Shown one piece after another: positions 9,396 to 19,336 of a stretch of 64,000 nucleotides of DNA. Under the pieces are notes generated by a model. That model worked only from the letters and a program-made list of their open reading frames with translations. It did not search any database and was not told the origin of the DNA. Source of the DNA: Prorocentrum cordatum (taxonomy: Eukaryota; Sar; Dinophyceae; Prorocentrales; Prorocentraceae); the NCBI GenBank assembly GCA_963575745.1, contig CAUYUJ010017896.1, forward strand, positions 76,806-140,805, written 5' to 3'. Each line of letters begins with the position of its first letter. The first letter of the stretch is position 1. The translations under genes were made by a program, and so were the position numbers.

Positions 9396-11976
9396 TCACT
9401 TCAACATGCGTCCTATGTCCCTCTCGAGAGCCCCCCTCGGCGCAGTCCCGTACTTCCTCTTGGCCCCCTGCACCATCAGCGCCGCCACGAGGATGTTCCT
9501 GATCTGCACGTATTCGGGATGGAACGTGAACTGGATCCGAGCTCTCTCCTTCCCTTGCGCGGCCTTGCCCTTGTTCTTCTTGACCCTGAAGATCGTGACG
9601 CTGGAGCCGAGCTTCTCGATGTCTGGCTGCATCACCACCTCCTTGTAGTACTGCTCCATCGCCTTCTGCGGTCCGCCCGTCGTGTCCTGGCCTAGCTTCT
9701 GCATCACCTTGCTCCAGACGACGAGGTGTGGCGGTCCCAGGGAGCCGAGGTCCACGCTGCCGTCGGCCTCGGCCTTCACCCTGAGGGCCCGCGCCTCCGT
9801 GTTGTAGTCCGCCCCCGCTTGCAGGCCCACGGTGGCCAGCGGCGAGTCCGCGTCCACCTCCCACGTCTCGACCACGGCCGACGTCAGCTCGGCGGTCTCT
9901 CGGGCCACGGTCAGGACGAGCTTCGCCGTCAGCTGCAGCAGGCGGTCCCTGCTCTCGCCGTCCTGGCGGCCCTTCCTGGTGTCCCGGCCTCTCGGTTGGG
10001 CCTCGGCTCTCCCCGCTTCGACCCTGCCCACGCCGGCGCCGTGTCGAACATGCTCATGCTCACGAGGTGCCCTCGGTAGATGCGTGAGCAGGTGTTGGCA
10101 AAAACGGTCCCCGTCTCGATCGAAATGGCCGCAGATCGGACACGTCGAAGCGAAAGCAGTCGGCTCGAACTGGATACGCGCTCTGTCTCTCATGCAGAAG
10201 CCTCTGGTCATCGAGCGGGACAAGTGGCGCCAGGCTGTATTTCGGCACGTGAACGTCTGGTGGCAATGTATACACTGATTGTTCGTCGTCAAGATCGCCG
10301 CCAGGTTGTGTATATGGTGGTGTTTGATGATGTGGCTCCTGAGGGCCTTACGACTCGTGAATCCTGCTCCGCAAACCTGTCCGTCTAGCAAAATCTCACA
10401 TCTCCATCCTTTCGCTCCTGTTAAAGCCTCCTCCTCCAGTATCTCGTCCTCTTGGCCACGTTCCCCTCCCGGTGAGATACGGCAGCTGAGACGGGTTGGA
10501 CGGAATTCTTGAACATCGAGTCGGGGTATTTGTGTCTGGAGCTCTCTCGAGAACAAGACCTGGGGGGGGGTGATCTCCTGGGCCTGGAAGACCTCCTGAA
10601 AGCTCTCCGTGACCTCCGCCGCGTCCCTAACGTCCTGCACGAACCTCCGGGCCCAGGGGGTGCTGTTCTCCGAGAAGTCCTCTAGATCTCCAATGTGGGT
10701 CTCGAAGTCCAGGGCCCCGAACATTGCCACCATGAGCTGCTTGTTGTGCTGTGGTTTACTCTGGATAGATTTGGCCCACGCTAGTCGTCGTACCTTAGCC
10801 TCGTGCTCGGGGTGGGCGACCTTCCAATGCTTGAACACTCCCGCTGTACTCAAGCTCGTGCATTTACCCGCTTCTGTCACCGTCGTGGCCGTCCCCCTCA
10901 TCGCCCTCCTCAGGAGACATCCCATAGCTCGATACATCTGCTCGTATTCCGCTCTGGTGGGGAGGAAACATTCAACACAGCTCAGACCCGTGTTCAGAAC
11001 TCGGCAGATTAACATCACTCGTTTCCATTTGTACGGACTGCCAGCGCCATACCAGAACGACCCCAACTCGCTATACGACTTGTGCATGGCGGTCAGGCGT
11101 TTCTTTAGCTCCGTAGAATAGCTTTGTTTTGGGTCCACGAACGGTCCAAGGTATCGAGCGGCTGGAAGGAGCTTCCCTGGGATCCCCTGCTTCTTGATTT
11201 CACGATGTGCTTTGGCCGCCCCAGATCCCCCGAAGTGTACTATGCTCTCTTGTGTTCCTCGATTTTGCTGGAGACCAATATGGCGCAGCCGTGCGTCGAG
11301 TAGATCGTCTGCAAGGCGCGCCTCCTGGGCTAGGAACTGCGGATCAGGCACAGATGGTCCGAGTAGCAGTTTGCGAAGGTCGTCGGCGTACTTGGTGACT
11401 CCGACGTAAATGGGCTCCTTAAACATCGAAAACTGGCCCCACAACATGTGGTCGTAGGTGAGGCGCTGCTGGCAGTCTGCAATCCAGTCACGCACTCCTG
11501 GAGCAAAAGTCGCGACAACATTCTGGACCATATAGGGGTCTCCTATCAATCCTCCACACCTCGGGTGTGTCATGATTCTTTCGGCGTCGTCTCGACATGG
11601 GACTCTGAAACTGTCGTGTCTGTACCGTTGTTCCCCAATATTCCACATCTGCTGGGGACGTATCTCAGAATTCGCCGCGTCCATTCTCAGCCAAGAACAG
11701 CTGGCAAAGGCATTGCTCATATCTTTCATTGATGTCATGAAACTACGTCCGCTCTGTCTGGCTCTGTATTCAACAATGGCCGCCGTCAATATGGCGCCCT
11801 CGTCCTCGAACGAATCCGTAATCTAGATCGGTGAACTCACGTCCTTTAGCTCGGGCCAGCCCTGCCGCGTAGAACGCGTTCCCGAGTGGGGCGAGTATGT
11901 GATACACGCGGTTCTCAGCTGGTCCTGGCTTCCCATCCTTCTTCACCACTGTTGCCGCGCTGCTATGCCAATGCAC
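9396..11976 (-). pseudogene. Reverse transcriptase with C-terminal C2H2 fingers
   Basis: Two frames: 11976-11770 (HWHSSAATVVKKDGKPGPAE, early RT) and 11789-9396 (797 codons). The catalytic YADD lies at residues 134-137 of the long ORF (11390-11379), after IYVGVTK; KYADDLRKLLLG fits the RT palm. Downstream, residues about 190-400 are the thumb-like region with RVLNTGLSCVECFLP. Three Cys/His modules follow: WRCEILLDGQVC with HIIKHHH (about 462-487), CIHCHQTF (about 507) and CPICGHFDRDGDRF with HLLTH (about 550). The tail to residue 797 is unassigned. The long frame is intact; only its N-terminal join is shifted. Confidence 0.85.
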
Positions 11977-11999
11977 GGGTGCTCCATCAGGCCACGCAA

Positions 12000-12863
12000 T
12001 CAGGCCTCCCGAAATTCCTTTGGTTGCTCGATGTTGGCGTCGTAGCCCAGTCCGTGCGGCTGTGGCTTGTCTGCAGGATCCGTTAGCATCATTCTCCAGA
12101 TTTCACTCGGGACCGATGTGATTGGTACTGTTCTTCTGAGTTTGGCCTTCTGGAACCTTTGTGATAGGTACTCCAGCTCGTGTGGGTTGTGTTCCAGCAC
12201 CTCCTCCTCGGTCTTGGACTCACAGAAGCACTCTAGGTCGGTGACGTCCTCGGGGGCGATCTTCTCCTCTAGCATCCCCCCTTCACCACCATGTCGGCTC
12301 CAAAATGATGTCCACTCCTGTGTAGTCGGTTGTGAAGTAGTGACTGTCCAGAAGTCTCGTTTTCGTGGTCCGTGTCTGCCTCCTGCTATTAATCTGGATA
12401 AGCGTCCCACTGATGCTAGATCCCGTTGTTCCCATGTTTGCCATAGTTCTTCCACTCGATGTTCTGTGAGGGCCCTTCGCAGTGCTCTTCTACGAATGGC
12501 GCACTGTCTGGTGAGGTGTTTCAATCTCGTCTCAATCTCCAGCGCTCGTGTTGCTGCTTGGTCTTCCGGTAATTGTGGATCTCGTACTGTAACATGCAAT
12601 GCCTCTCGCAGGTCGCGTTATTGCGTCAGTAACGTCATGCGGTCATCACGAAGTGCGGCGTATACTGAGTCTCGTACTCCACGATCTGCAAAGTGCCTGT
12701 GTGTTACCTCCCGCATTATTTCGATCAGCTTTGGACGTACTCGTCGACGTCCGTGTCGTTGGTCTCCAGCGTGAATGCTGCGACAGTGTGGTTGAGCTCC
12801 TGAACAAAGTCCCGTCGTCCGATATTGTGAGTGACCGCCTTCGCCAGTGCATCCTTGTCCCAT
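12000..12863 (-). pseudogene. LINE linker region between endonuclease and RT
   Basis: 12863-12618 and 12599-12000 lie in the same frame, separated by a stop near 12618. Together they read KLIEIMREVTHRHFADRGV ... LPEDQAATRALEIETRLKHL ... RRALRRALTEHRVEELWQTW, a charged helical segment of the type between endonuclease and RT in such elements. Confidence 0.7.
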
Positions 12864-13707
12864 TTAGGTGGGCGTGGTCCCCGTCCACTTGCCAGTCTCG
12901 TTCGTAGATGAAATACAGCGTGGACGGGAACGTGGTCCCTGTGGGACTTGCTCGGGATCACTTGTAGTCTGCTGCCCAGTCTCATGAACGGGCCGCTCGA
13001 TCGTAAGTTTGAGCACACATCCCAGGGCGCCAAGATGTAATCTATGCTCGAGACGCCCATGTCCCCGAAGAAGGTCGGTCTCCAAGATCCTAGTATGTTC
13101 GTGACGGACATGTTATTTTGTTCAGCTAGGTGTCGACCTGTTGGCCTGCTCCCCCAGGAAGTCTTTCGGTCGATGTCCCTGGACCCGTAGCTATGCTTTC
13201 GATTCGTTCCCCTTGTTTGTTTGCCCCGATGCCATCGTTAATGTCTCCCAAGATAAACACCAGAGTTCCAGGTCTGCGTTTAGTCAGTAGTGTCTTTATC
13301 CAAGATGTGATCTGTTTGACTATGTAGTGATATGTTCTGCGTGCGGTACTCGTCTTCGGCTGCGGCGGGTAGTAGACGGCAATAGCCTGCACGTAGTGAT
13401 GGGGCATCTTGAGGGTCACGGAGAGGCCCCTACCCAAGAGATCGCTTGGTGGTTCTTGGACTTCCAGAAGTTGAGCTCCCCGAAGATAACCTCGCCAGGC
13501 CACTAGTACCCCTGCGGACTTCTTCGAAACCTCCGTGTCTCCACATCCTGCGTCTACGTAATCTGCATCCTCGACAATCCCCTTGGTCGCCTCTATCCCC
13601 TGCCTGCGTCTCTGAGTCCCCGTGAGGGCTATCGCATCGAAGTTGTTGCACTCCCGAGCGATCTCCGCCAGTCTATCCTGGCGGCAAGACAATGGGTTGT
13701 ATTGCAC
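12725..13707 (-). pseudogene. LINE endonuclease domain, frameshifted
   Basis: First half 13707-13126: YNPLSCRQDRLAEIA opens the domain, with LTGTQRRRQ where a catalytic Glu is usual (here Gln), and FILGDINDGIG as the GDxN block. Second half 13111-12725 in another frame: MGVSSIDYILAPW and SHRDHVPVHA, which carry the Asp-His end of the active site. A one-base shift near 13115-13126 separates the halves. This is the EEP-type endonuclease of non-LTR elements. Confidence 0.8.
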
Positions 13708-13844
13708 GGGGGGTAGGCACGTGGTCCTGTGGCCTCATCGCGACCACATGACTCCTCGTGAACTGTGGGGTTGGGAGTGGGTCTGGAGAGAGCTGTCTGA
13801 ATTGCTCGGTGGGCGAAATGGCAGCTTAGGAGGCGGAGGAGGAG

Positions 13845-13960
13845 GAGGAGGATGGCGGACGAGGAGGAGGAGGAGGCGGAGGAGGAGGAGGAAGAGTAGG
13901 AGGAGGAGGAGAAGGAGGATGAGGATGAAGATGTTGATGATGATGACAATGATGATGACA

Positions 13961-14024
<64 letters not shown>

Positions 14025-14060
14025 CGATGCTGATGATGCTGATGATGCTGATGATGATGT

Positions 14061-14093
<33 letters not shown>

Positions 14094-14566
14094 GAGGAGG
14101 AGGAGGAGGAGGAGGAGGGGGAAGCAGGAGGCGGAGTGAGCAGGAGGAGGAGGAGGAGGAAGAGGAGGAGGAGGAGGGGGAGGAGATGGAGGAGGAGGAG
14201 GAGGAGGAGGAGCAGGAGGAGCAGGAGGAGCAGCAGCAAGTTGGGGGAGGAGGAGCAGGAAGATGGGGAGCGTGGTGCGGGTGCTGCTGGTGCTGCTACT
14301 GATGATGACGATGCTGATGATGATGATGCTGATGATGATGATGATGATGATAATGATGCTAATGATGATGCTGCTGCTGCTGATGATGATGATGATTATG
14401 TTGATGATTATGATGGTGATGATGCTGATGATGGTATCGATGTTGATGTTGGTGTTGAAAACGATGATGGAGGTGGTGATGCTGCTGCAGGTGATGCTGA
14501 TGATGATGCTGATGATGATGGTGATGCTGATTATGATGCTGCGGAAGATGATGACGATGGTGATGG

Positions 14567-14598
<32 letters not shown>

Positions 14599-14698
14599 TT
14601 GATTATGATGATGATGTTGATGAGGATGGTGATGGTGATGATGATGATGGTGATGATGATGATGGTGGTTAGGATGATGATGATGATGATGATGATGC

Positions 14699-14746
<48 letters not shown>

Positions 14747-14795
14747 CCATGATGATGATTTGGAGGAGGTGGAGGAGGAGGAGGAAGACGAGGAA
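13845..14795. repeat. (GGA)n and (GAT)n array
   Basis: GGA block, pure GAT block (13940-14090), GGA/GCA block (14090-14260), then GAT with GCT/GGT variants to 14750. It joins the 5' end of the LINE remnant. Confidence 0.95.
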
Positions 14796-14799
14796 GAGG

Positions 14800-15640
14800 G
14801 AGAAGTTGGGTTCAGTACGCCTCCGATGATTGCAGCATGCTGAGATCTTCAGCCGACCCCCAATATGGCCCCAACGCGAGCCCCTGTGGCCACTCTTGGC
14901 GCATGTTGGAGGCCGTGGTTCCCAGCCGCTGGTTCAAGGTCTCGGGGCAAGCCAGCAGGCGAGCCTGCAGGACTACTGGGGACGATTATCGGGCCTGAGG
15001 GCACTCCACTCCTTGTGTCGGAGGCACTGTGGCGGATTCGTTGCGCATGATAGACGGTAGCGAAGTCTATCTTCGTCGTTCCTCGCCGACTGGCTACGCG
15101 CCAATAGACAAGACACCGCCGGTTCGAATGATGCGGAGTGGCTTCTGTGCGGAGGCGTGCTATATCCAAGCCTGGGCTATTTCTGTCGGACCATCGAGTT
15201 CGGCCTGTGCCTGTGGTGGGGCCGCATGGCTTCACGAGTGGCCGAGGGGCCGACCTTGGATTGGCAAACGATCGCTAGGAGGGGAAAGCATGGACCAGCT
15301 TCCTCGGGCGCGCGTGAGCCCTTGGGGCTCCCGGCTTGTGCTTCGCTGTCCCAAGCTCCATAGACAATACGGCGGGGGTATTCGGTAAGGAGCAGGCCCA
15401 GGAGGCTTCAGACCCTGGGGGGGTTCCTTGTCTGATGACGGCGGCAGTGCTATCCATGGCCGATCCACGATCGTAGTTTCGCCGGCTTCCAGACCCTGGA
15501 TTCCTTACTTCAGGGTTCCTTATCCAGTGCCCTTACCGTACACATGAACGAGCCGGGATCCATAGCCGTTTGGCTGTTGTGGCTGCGCCGTTCTGGCGGA
15601 TGCGCCCCCCGCTGTCATGCCAGGCCGCGCCTCGGGGCGC
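14800..15640. other. No supported gene
   Basis: Moderate-GC sequence with only short frames. I see no joinable exon, repeat family or RNA gene here. Confidence 0.4.
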
Positions 15641-15658
15641 TGAGCTCCCTCGGCGTGC

Positions 15659-17834
15659 ATGGCCCCGCTGCTCCTGTTGGCGTGGCTGGCTGCCTCTGCG
15701 GCGGCCGGGCCGCTGCCGTCGCCGGGAGGCCGACGGGCTGGTTGCTTGGCCGCTCGCGCAGTCCTGCTCGCTCTGATGGGCCTATTTTCCACCACCACCT
15801 GCACAGGTAGGAGAGGGAGGAGGAGGAGGAGGAGGAGGAGGAGGAGGAGGAGGAGGAGGAGGAGCACCAGGAGGAGGAGCAGGAGGAGGAGGAGGAGGAG
15901 GAGGAGGAGGAGGAGGAGGAGGAGGAGCAGCAGGAGCAGCAGGAGCAGGAGGAGGAGGAGGAGGAGGAGGACCTCCTGATCTTCCCTCCTCCCCTGTCTC
16001 ACGCACTGTGGCGGTGGTGGAAAATTTGCCCCTCACGCTCGGCGTGTGCGCAGCCTCCACCTCGGGGCGAAGCTCGCTCGGCCTGCCGCGCAGCGCGCCG
16101 CGCGCCAGTGGCTGCGCCTCGCCCGGGGCGCGCGCGCGGGCGCCTGCGCGCCCGCGCTGCTGCGAGCGCGGCTGCTGCGCGTCGAGGTCGCGCTGGCGCA
16201 GCGGCTCTCGGCGCTCAGCGCCGCCGCGCCGGCGGACCCGCACCGCTGCGCGGTGCCGGTGCTCAAAGGCCTTCTTGCCTATCACGAGCTGCGAGGTTCA
16301 GAGGAGGAAAAGGCACCCATACCGCTACCCTTCGCCCGTTTTCCGTTCTTCGGCCTCCTGGGAGGCCCTCGTCGCCACCGCTGGATGCGCCTGGAAATCC
16401 TGGTCAGAACGCACCCTGGGAGAGGTTTGGGGAGTAGCGGTATCGGTGCCTTTTGGTTTCCCCAGAGGTGCGCAGATCGACGCGCGTGGCGCCCGCCGCA
16501 CGCAGGGCCTGGAGACGGGCGAGCTGCGCGTGGCGCTCGGCTTCAAGAGCCTGTGGCTCAAGCTGCTGGACACCAGCAAGACTTGGGGCGCTGTGGTTGG
16601 GAGCTTAGGCTTCTGCGACTGTCCGACGCTCAGCCGCCAGCAGGTGGACCAGTCCGTAGTCGCGGTGGGGCTGCACGGTCCCCACTTCGCCGCCCGCATG
16701 GGCGAGCCCAGCTCCATTGAGTTCCAGTCGGTAGCCGCGCTGCGAGGTTGTGACGAGATCTGGGGGTTCGACGTCACCAGGCCGGTGGAGGAGAGGCTGC
16801 GTGGGTTCATTGCCGCCAGCTCGATGGAGCGTTCGAGGTGCGCCCCGTTGCAGGCCGCGTTCCTCTCGGTGTGCGCCCAGAACTACCTCGCGCGGCAGCA
16901 GCCCCTCAAGGCCAGGGACGCGCTCCACTTGGCAGCGATGGTGTCGCTGCTGGCGGGCGACTGCAGCGGCGAGCTCACGGTGCCCCCCCCGCTGGCCTCG
17001 GCGGACATCCTGTACAACCACGCGCGGGCGCAGCGCTACGCGCGGGAGGTCGAGGCCGGGCGCGCTGCCCTCCACGAGATGGCCTGGAGGCCCTCCCCGG
17101 CGCCCCCGCCGCGGGCGGCCGCGCGCGCGCTCGGCGCCACGGCCGCCGCGCGCCTCGAGGACGCCGTGCCGCGCAACTTCGCGGGGGCGGAGCCGGACCT
17201 GGCCCTGTCGCAGGGCTCCTCCACGTCGTGGGTCTGCGACCTGAGCTCCTGCCGAGAGCGGCTGCCCCGCTCGCTGGCCACCGCGCTGCCCCGCGCGGCG
17301 GCCTCGGCGGCCACGCAGGCGCGGAAGCGCGAGGCGATGCGGCGGCTCGACGCGCTCGCGGCGCGGGAGGCGGCGAGCCCGCGCTCGGACTGCCACCGCT
17401 TCGCCGCAGACGAGCAGCGCTTCTTCGAGCAGCGCGTGGAGGTGTTGGGCGCCGCGGGCAGCCGATGCATGCAGACGAAGGCCAGGCGGGGGACCAAAAG
17501 AACACACACACACAGACACAACTCATCGCCGATCACCAGGGAGGATGGGAACAGATGGGAAGCGGGGGGGGGACGCTCAACTCCAGAAAAGATTGGAAAG
17601 CATAGCGGGGATCCTGGGATCTGTGTCCATGTCTTGGCGTGCCCCTGGGCCCAGAAGGCCCCGGTCTGGTCGCAGTGGCGGCGCAACGGAGCTCTGCGCG
17701 TGGCCACGCCCGTGGCTGCCACCTGCCGCTTGTCGCAGCTGGTGCCGCTGCCCTTCTCCACCCTGTCGCTGCTGGAGCCGAGCCTTCGGTGGCAACCCAC
17801 GGGAGCCTCCCACACCATCTCGTCGGCTCTTGCG
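15659..17834 (+). CDS. Multi-exon gene, 5' part: secreted or ER-directed protein, unknown
   Basis: Proposed exons: 15659-15774, 16054-16295, 16468-17480, 17658-17834; phases 2, 1, 0, 0 give one open frame of 516 codons. Exon 1 starts MAPLLLLAWLAASAAAGPLP, a typical signal peptide, with a second hydrophobic run (ARAVLLAL) near residue 35. Exon 2 is Arg/Ala-rich and helical (RLLRVEVALAQRLSALSAA). Exon 3 has FKSLWLKLLDTSKTWGAVVG, GFCDCPTLSRQQVDQSVVAV and CDEIWGFDVTRPVEERLRGF and is helix-rich; no family is recognised. Third positions are strongly G/C. Donors are TCT|GA, GAG|GT and AAG|GC; acceptors are AG|C, AG|G and AG|G. The single 612-codon ORF over this stretch is an artefact that reads through introns. 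The gene probably continues into 18210-19334. Continuity is inference. Confidence 0.65.
15775..16053 (+). mobile_element. Intron 1, family F4 with GGA core
   Basis: The ends GATGGGCCTATTTTCCACCA and, inverted, GTGAGGGGCAAATTTTCCAC match; the middle is (GGA)n. The donor TCT|GATGGG is the same as that of the intron at 55633. The acceptor CGCAG lies about 22 bp past the right TIR. Splicing keeps the frame (CT|C). Confidence 0.6.
16296..16467 (+). mobile_element. Intron 2, TIR introner, family F2
   Basis: 172 nt. The left arm contains AAAAGGCACCCATACCGCTA; the right arm carries its inverse (TAGCGGTATCGGTGCCTTTT). GAGGT lies at both edges (exon CGAG|GT, intron end AGAG|GT), so target-site duplication could have supplied the AG|GT boundary. 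Removing it joins CTG CGA G|GT GCG CAG in frame. Confidence 0.8.
17481..17657 (+). mobile_element. Intron 3, family F3 with (AC)n start
   Basis: 177 nt, GC-AG. GAAGGCC occurs at both edges (17477-17483 and 17654-17660), so AAG|GC is duplicated. The interior (CACACAGACACAA, GGGAACAGATGGGAAG, ATCCTGGGAT, CCCCTGGGCCC) matches the longer intron at 56103-56784. The join ACG AAG|GCC CCG is in frame. Confidence 0.75.
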
Positions 17835-17835
17835 G

Positions 17836-17937
17836 ATCGACGCTGAATCGACGCTCATCGACGCTAAATCGACGCTCATCGATGCTAGCCGACACTGTTT
17901 CGGCGCTACCTCATCGACTCCCAGACGCTAATCGACG
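17836..17937. repeat. Short CGACGCTNAAT repeats
   Basis: About seven units such as ATCGACGCTGA, ATCGACGCTCA and ATCGACGCTAA at the start of the presumed intron 4. Confidence 0.6.
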
Positions 17938-18046
17938 CGAAAGACGGAACCAAGGAGGTATACCAGGCTCCCATGATTTGCTACCGGACGAGCCGGCGAC
18001 ACGCGGTCGAACAGCGGTGGCGCCCGGCTACGATTCGGGGGTCGCG

Positions 18047-18187
18047 AATTGTGCACCTGGCCCACGGTGCCCCCAGCTGTCGCCCAATGTTGAAGCCCCA
18101 GGGACCCTCTGGGCCTCGCGATGGGTGCTCTCGAGGCCGTGCGAGCCTCCTTGAAGTCCTGTGGGCACCTTGGGCCTGTGGCACTTC
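18047..18187. mobile_element. TIR element, family F5, in presumed intron 4
   Basis: GTGCACCTGGCCCACGGTGC at the left and the inverse of GCACCTTGGGCCTGTGGCAC at the right. It matches 7951-8094 through the core (CCCCCAGCTGTCG, AGCCTCCTTGAAGTCCT). Confidence 0.6.
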
Positions 18188-18209
18188 TAGCAACACCCAA
18201 ACGATGGAG

Positions 18210-18402
18210 TTCGAGTGCCCCAACGCCGTCAACGTGTCCTTCGCCGGCGAGGTGGAAGGCCTCGAGCTCCAGATCGCCGGGCTCGACAGCACCGGCTGCA
18301 CCTCGGAGACGGAGCTGCACGTGCGCGCGCGGCGGATGGGCCGGGACTTCCTGGCAGCCCGCGCGCTGCGCCGCGCCGGCGTCGAGGAGGAGCTCGGCGC
18401 CA
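18210..18402 (+). CDS. Exon: Cys-containing segment, possible DUF229-like region
   Basis: In phase with the frame ending at 17834. It reads FECPNAVNVSFAGEVEGLEL, then IAGLDSTGCTSETELHVRAR and ARALRRAGVEEELGA, with strongly G/C third positions. Acceptor GATGGAG|TTC; the 3' boundary is not resolved (about 18402). A CPN-containing strand ahead of the FDS block (19025) would fit DUF229-type proteins, but this is inference. Confidence 0.5.
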
Positions 18403-18587
18403 GCCAAACATACCAACGTTGTGTGCGCTCCGCCCCCATAGGGGCGACGCGCGCGCCGAGAGATCTTAGAGTGCATGCTCCGTGGCGGGCGCCTTTCTGT
18501 GCGTGCCGCTCGGGAGACGATGTACTTCAAGCTGGTTGGTGTTCGGTTCGGACGCACGCCTCCGAGAAGGACACACAGTACTAGCAG

Positions 18588-18801
18588 TCGGCGGCGAGCC
18601 CAGGGGGGAAGGGAGAGGGGGCGGGCCTCCTCAGAAGGCTCGGAAGTCCCCCGGCCTTCCGAGAAGTGTTCTATCAGCCTCCCCCGGCGACGCAGACCAC
18701 TTTTCAGAAGGCCGGAGGCCTTCCGAGACGCCCCGCCGCCTCCCGAGGAGGCCTTCTTTTCTTCTCACTTCCCCCCCCCCCCCTCCCTCGCTCTCCGCCG
18801 A
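18588..18801. mobile_element. Foldback MITE, family B
   Basis: TCGGCGGCGAGC and GGGGGGAA at the left are answered by the inverse of TTCTCACTTCC and CTCTCCGCCGA at the right. The interior is rich in CTTCTCAGAAGGC-type palindromes. Similar flanks (CACAGTACTAGCAG and CACGGTATACCAGCAG) suggest a diverged target duplication. Confidence 0.65.
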
Positions 18802-18834
18802 ACACGGTATACCAGCAGGCCCCTGCGCGTCCCC

Positions 18835-19020
18835 CCCAGACCCCCGACGTAATGATTTTTTCATTACGTCGACCTCCAGTGATCCCGACCCTTTCCCCAT
18901 GACCGGCTTTGCATCCTGAGTCGTTTTTTGACGCTCCCGAGGCCCGGTGAGGGCCCCCGGAGGCCGAAAATTAGGAAGGACATCCCGTCGTGATTTTTTC
19001 ACGACTCGAGGGGGTCTGGG
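18835..19020 (+). mobile_element. MITE, family A, copy 2, inside an intron
   Basis: 186 bp, ends CCCAGACCCCC and GGGGGTCTGGG. Each end carries its own hairpin: GACGTAATGA-T4-TCATTACGTC at the left and GTCGTGA-T4-TCACGAC at the right. It lies in a likely GC-AG intron (18819-19024: CAGCAG|GC to GCCAG|G). Splicing joins TAC CAG CAG|GAG CTC CTG in frame. Confidence 0.75.
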
Positions 19021-19024
19021 CCAG

Positions 19025-19334
19025 GAGCTCCTGCTCTCCCTGGTGGTCGTCGTCTTCGACTCCACGCCGGCCGCGGGCTGGGACGTGTTCTGCCCGCGCC
19101 TCCTCGAGGAGCTGGAGCGAGAAGAAGAAGAAGAAGAAGAAGAAGAATAATAAGAAGAAGAAGAAGAGGAGGAGGAGGAGGAGAAGGAGGAGGAGGAGGG
19201 GAGGAGGAGGAGGATGAGGAGGAGCCACGCCGGCCGCGGGCTGGGACGTGTTCTGCCCGCGCCTCCTCGAGGAGCTGGAGCGCGCGCGGGGGCCCGGCGG
19301 CGAGGCCGCAGGGCGCCAAAGCTTTCGACTGCAC
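19025..19334 (+). CDS. Exon(s) with FDS block, DUF229/sulfatase-like core, split by a duplication
   Basis: Exon parts 19025-19108 and 19272-19334 read ELLLSLVVVVFDSTPAAGWD, VFCPRLLEELERARGPGGEA and AGRQSFRLH. The pattern hydrophobic strand, FDS, then P-x-L-x2-L resembles the start of the metal-binding core of DUF229 proteins (alkaline phosphatase superfamily); that is inference from memory of the family. Between the parts lie a purine block and an exact second copy of the last 58 bp of the exon. The donor CTGCAC|GTAGGA ends it. Confidence 0.5.
19062..19282. repeat. 58-bp perfect duplication flanking a purine block
   Basis: 19062-19119 and 19225-19282 are identical over 58 bp and enclose 105 bp of AGA/GGA repeats. 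Each copy contains CTCGAG|GAGCTGG. Using AG|GA in copy 1 and AG|G in copy 2 removes 163 nt and restores a single uninterrupted exon. Confidence 0.85.
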
Positions 19335-19336
19335 GT

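Larger units (their letters stand above)
9396..13707 (-). mobile_element. Non-LTR retrotransposon (LINE-type), mutated
   Basis: Reading the minus strand from 13707 to 9396, the order is apurinic-type endonuclease, linker, reverse transcriptase, three C2H2-like zinc fingers. The coding frame is broken by shifts near 13120, between 12725 and 12863, near 11990 and near 11780, and by a stop near 12618, so this copy cannot encode a full protein. The 5' end abuts the GGA/GAT array at 13.8 kb, which suggests 5' truncation or repeat growth. The zinc-finger tail after the RT resembles the fragment at 23.9 kb. Confidence 0.85.

Noticed and set aside
13622-14829. Asp/Met-rich and Ile/Ser-rich ORFs around 14 kb
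   Set aside because: Pure products of GGA and GAT repeats.
16008-17846. A single 612-codon ORF
   Set aside because: It reads through two TIR-bearing introns; the spliced model with another frame for exon 2 has better codon bias.
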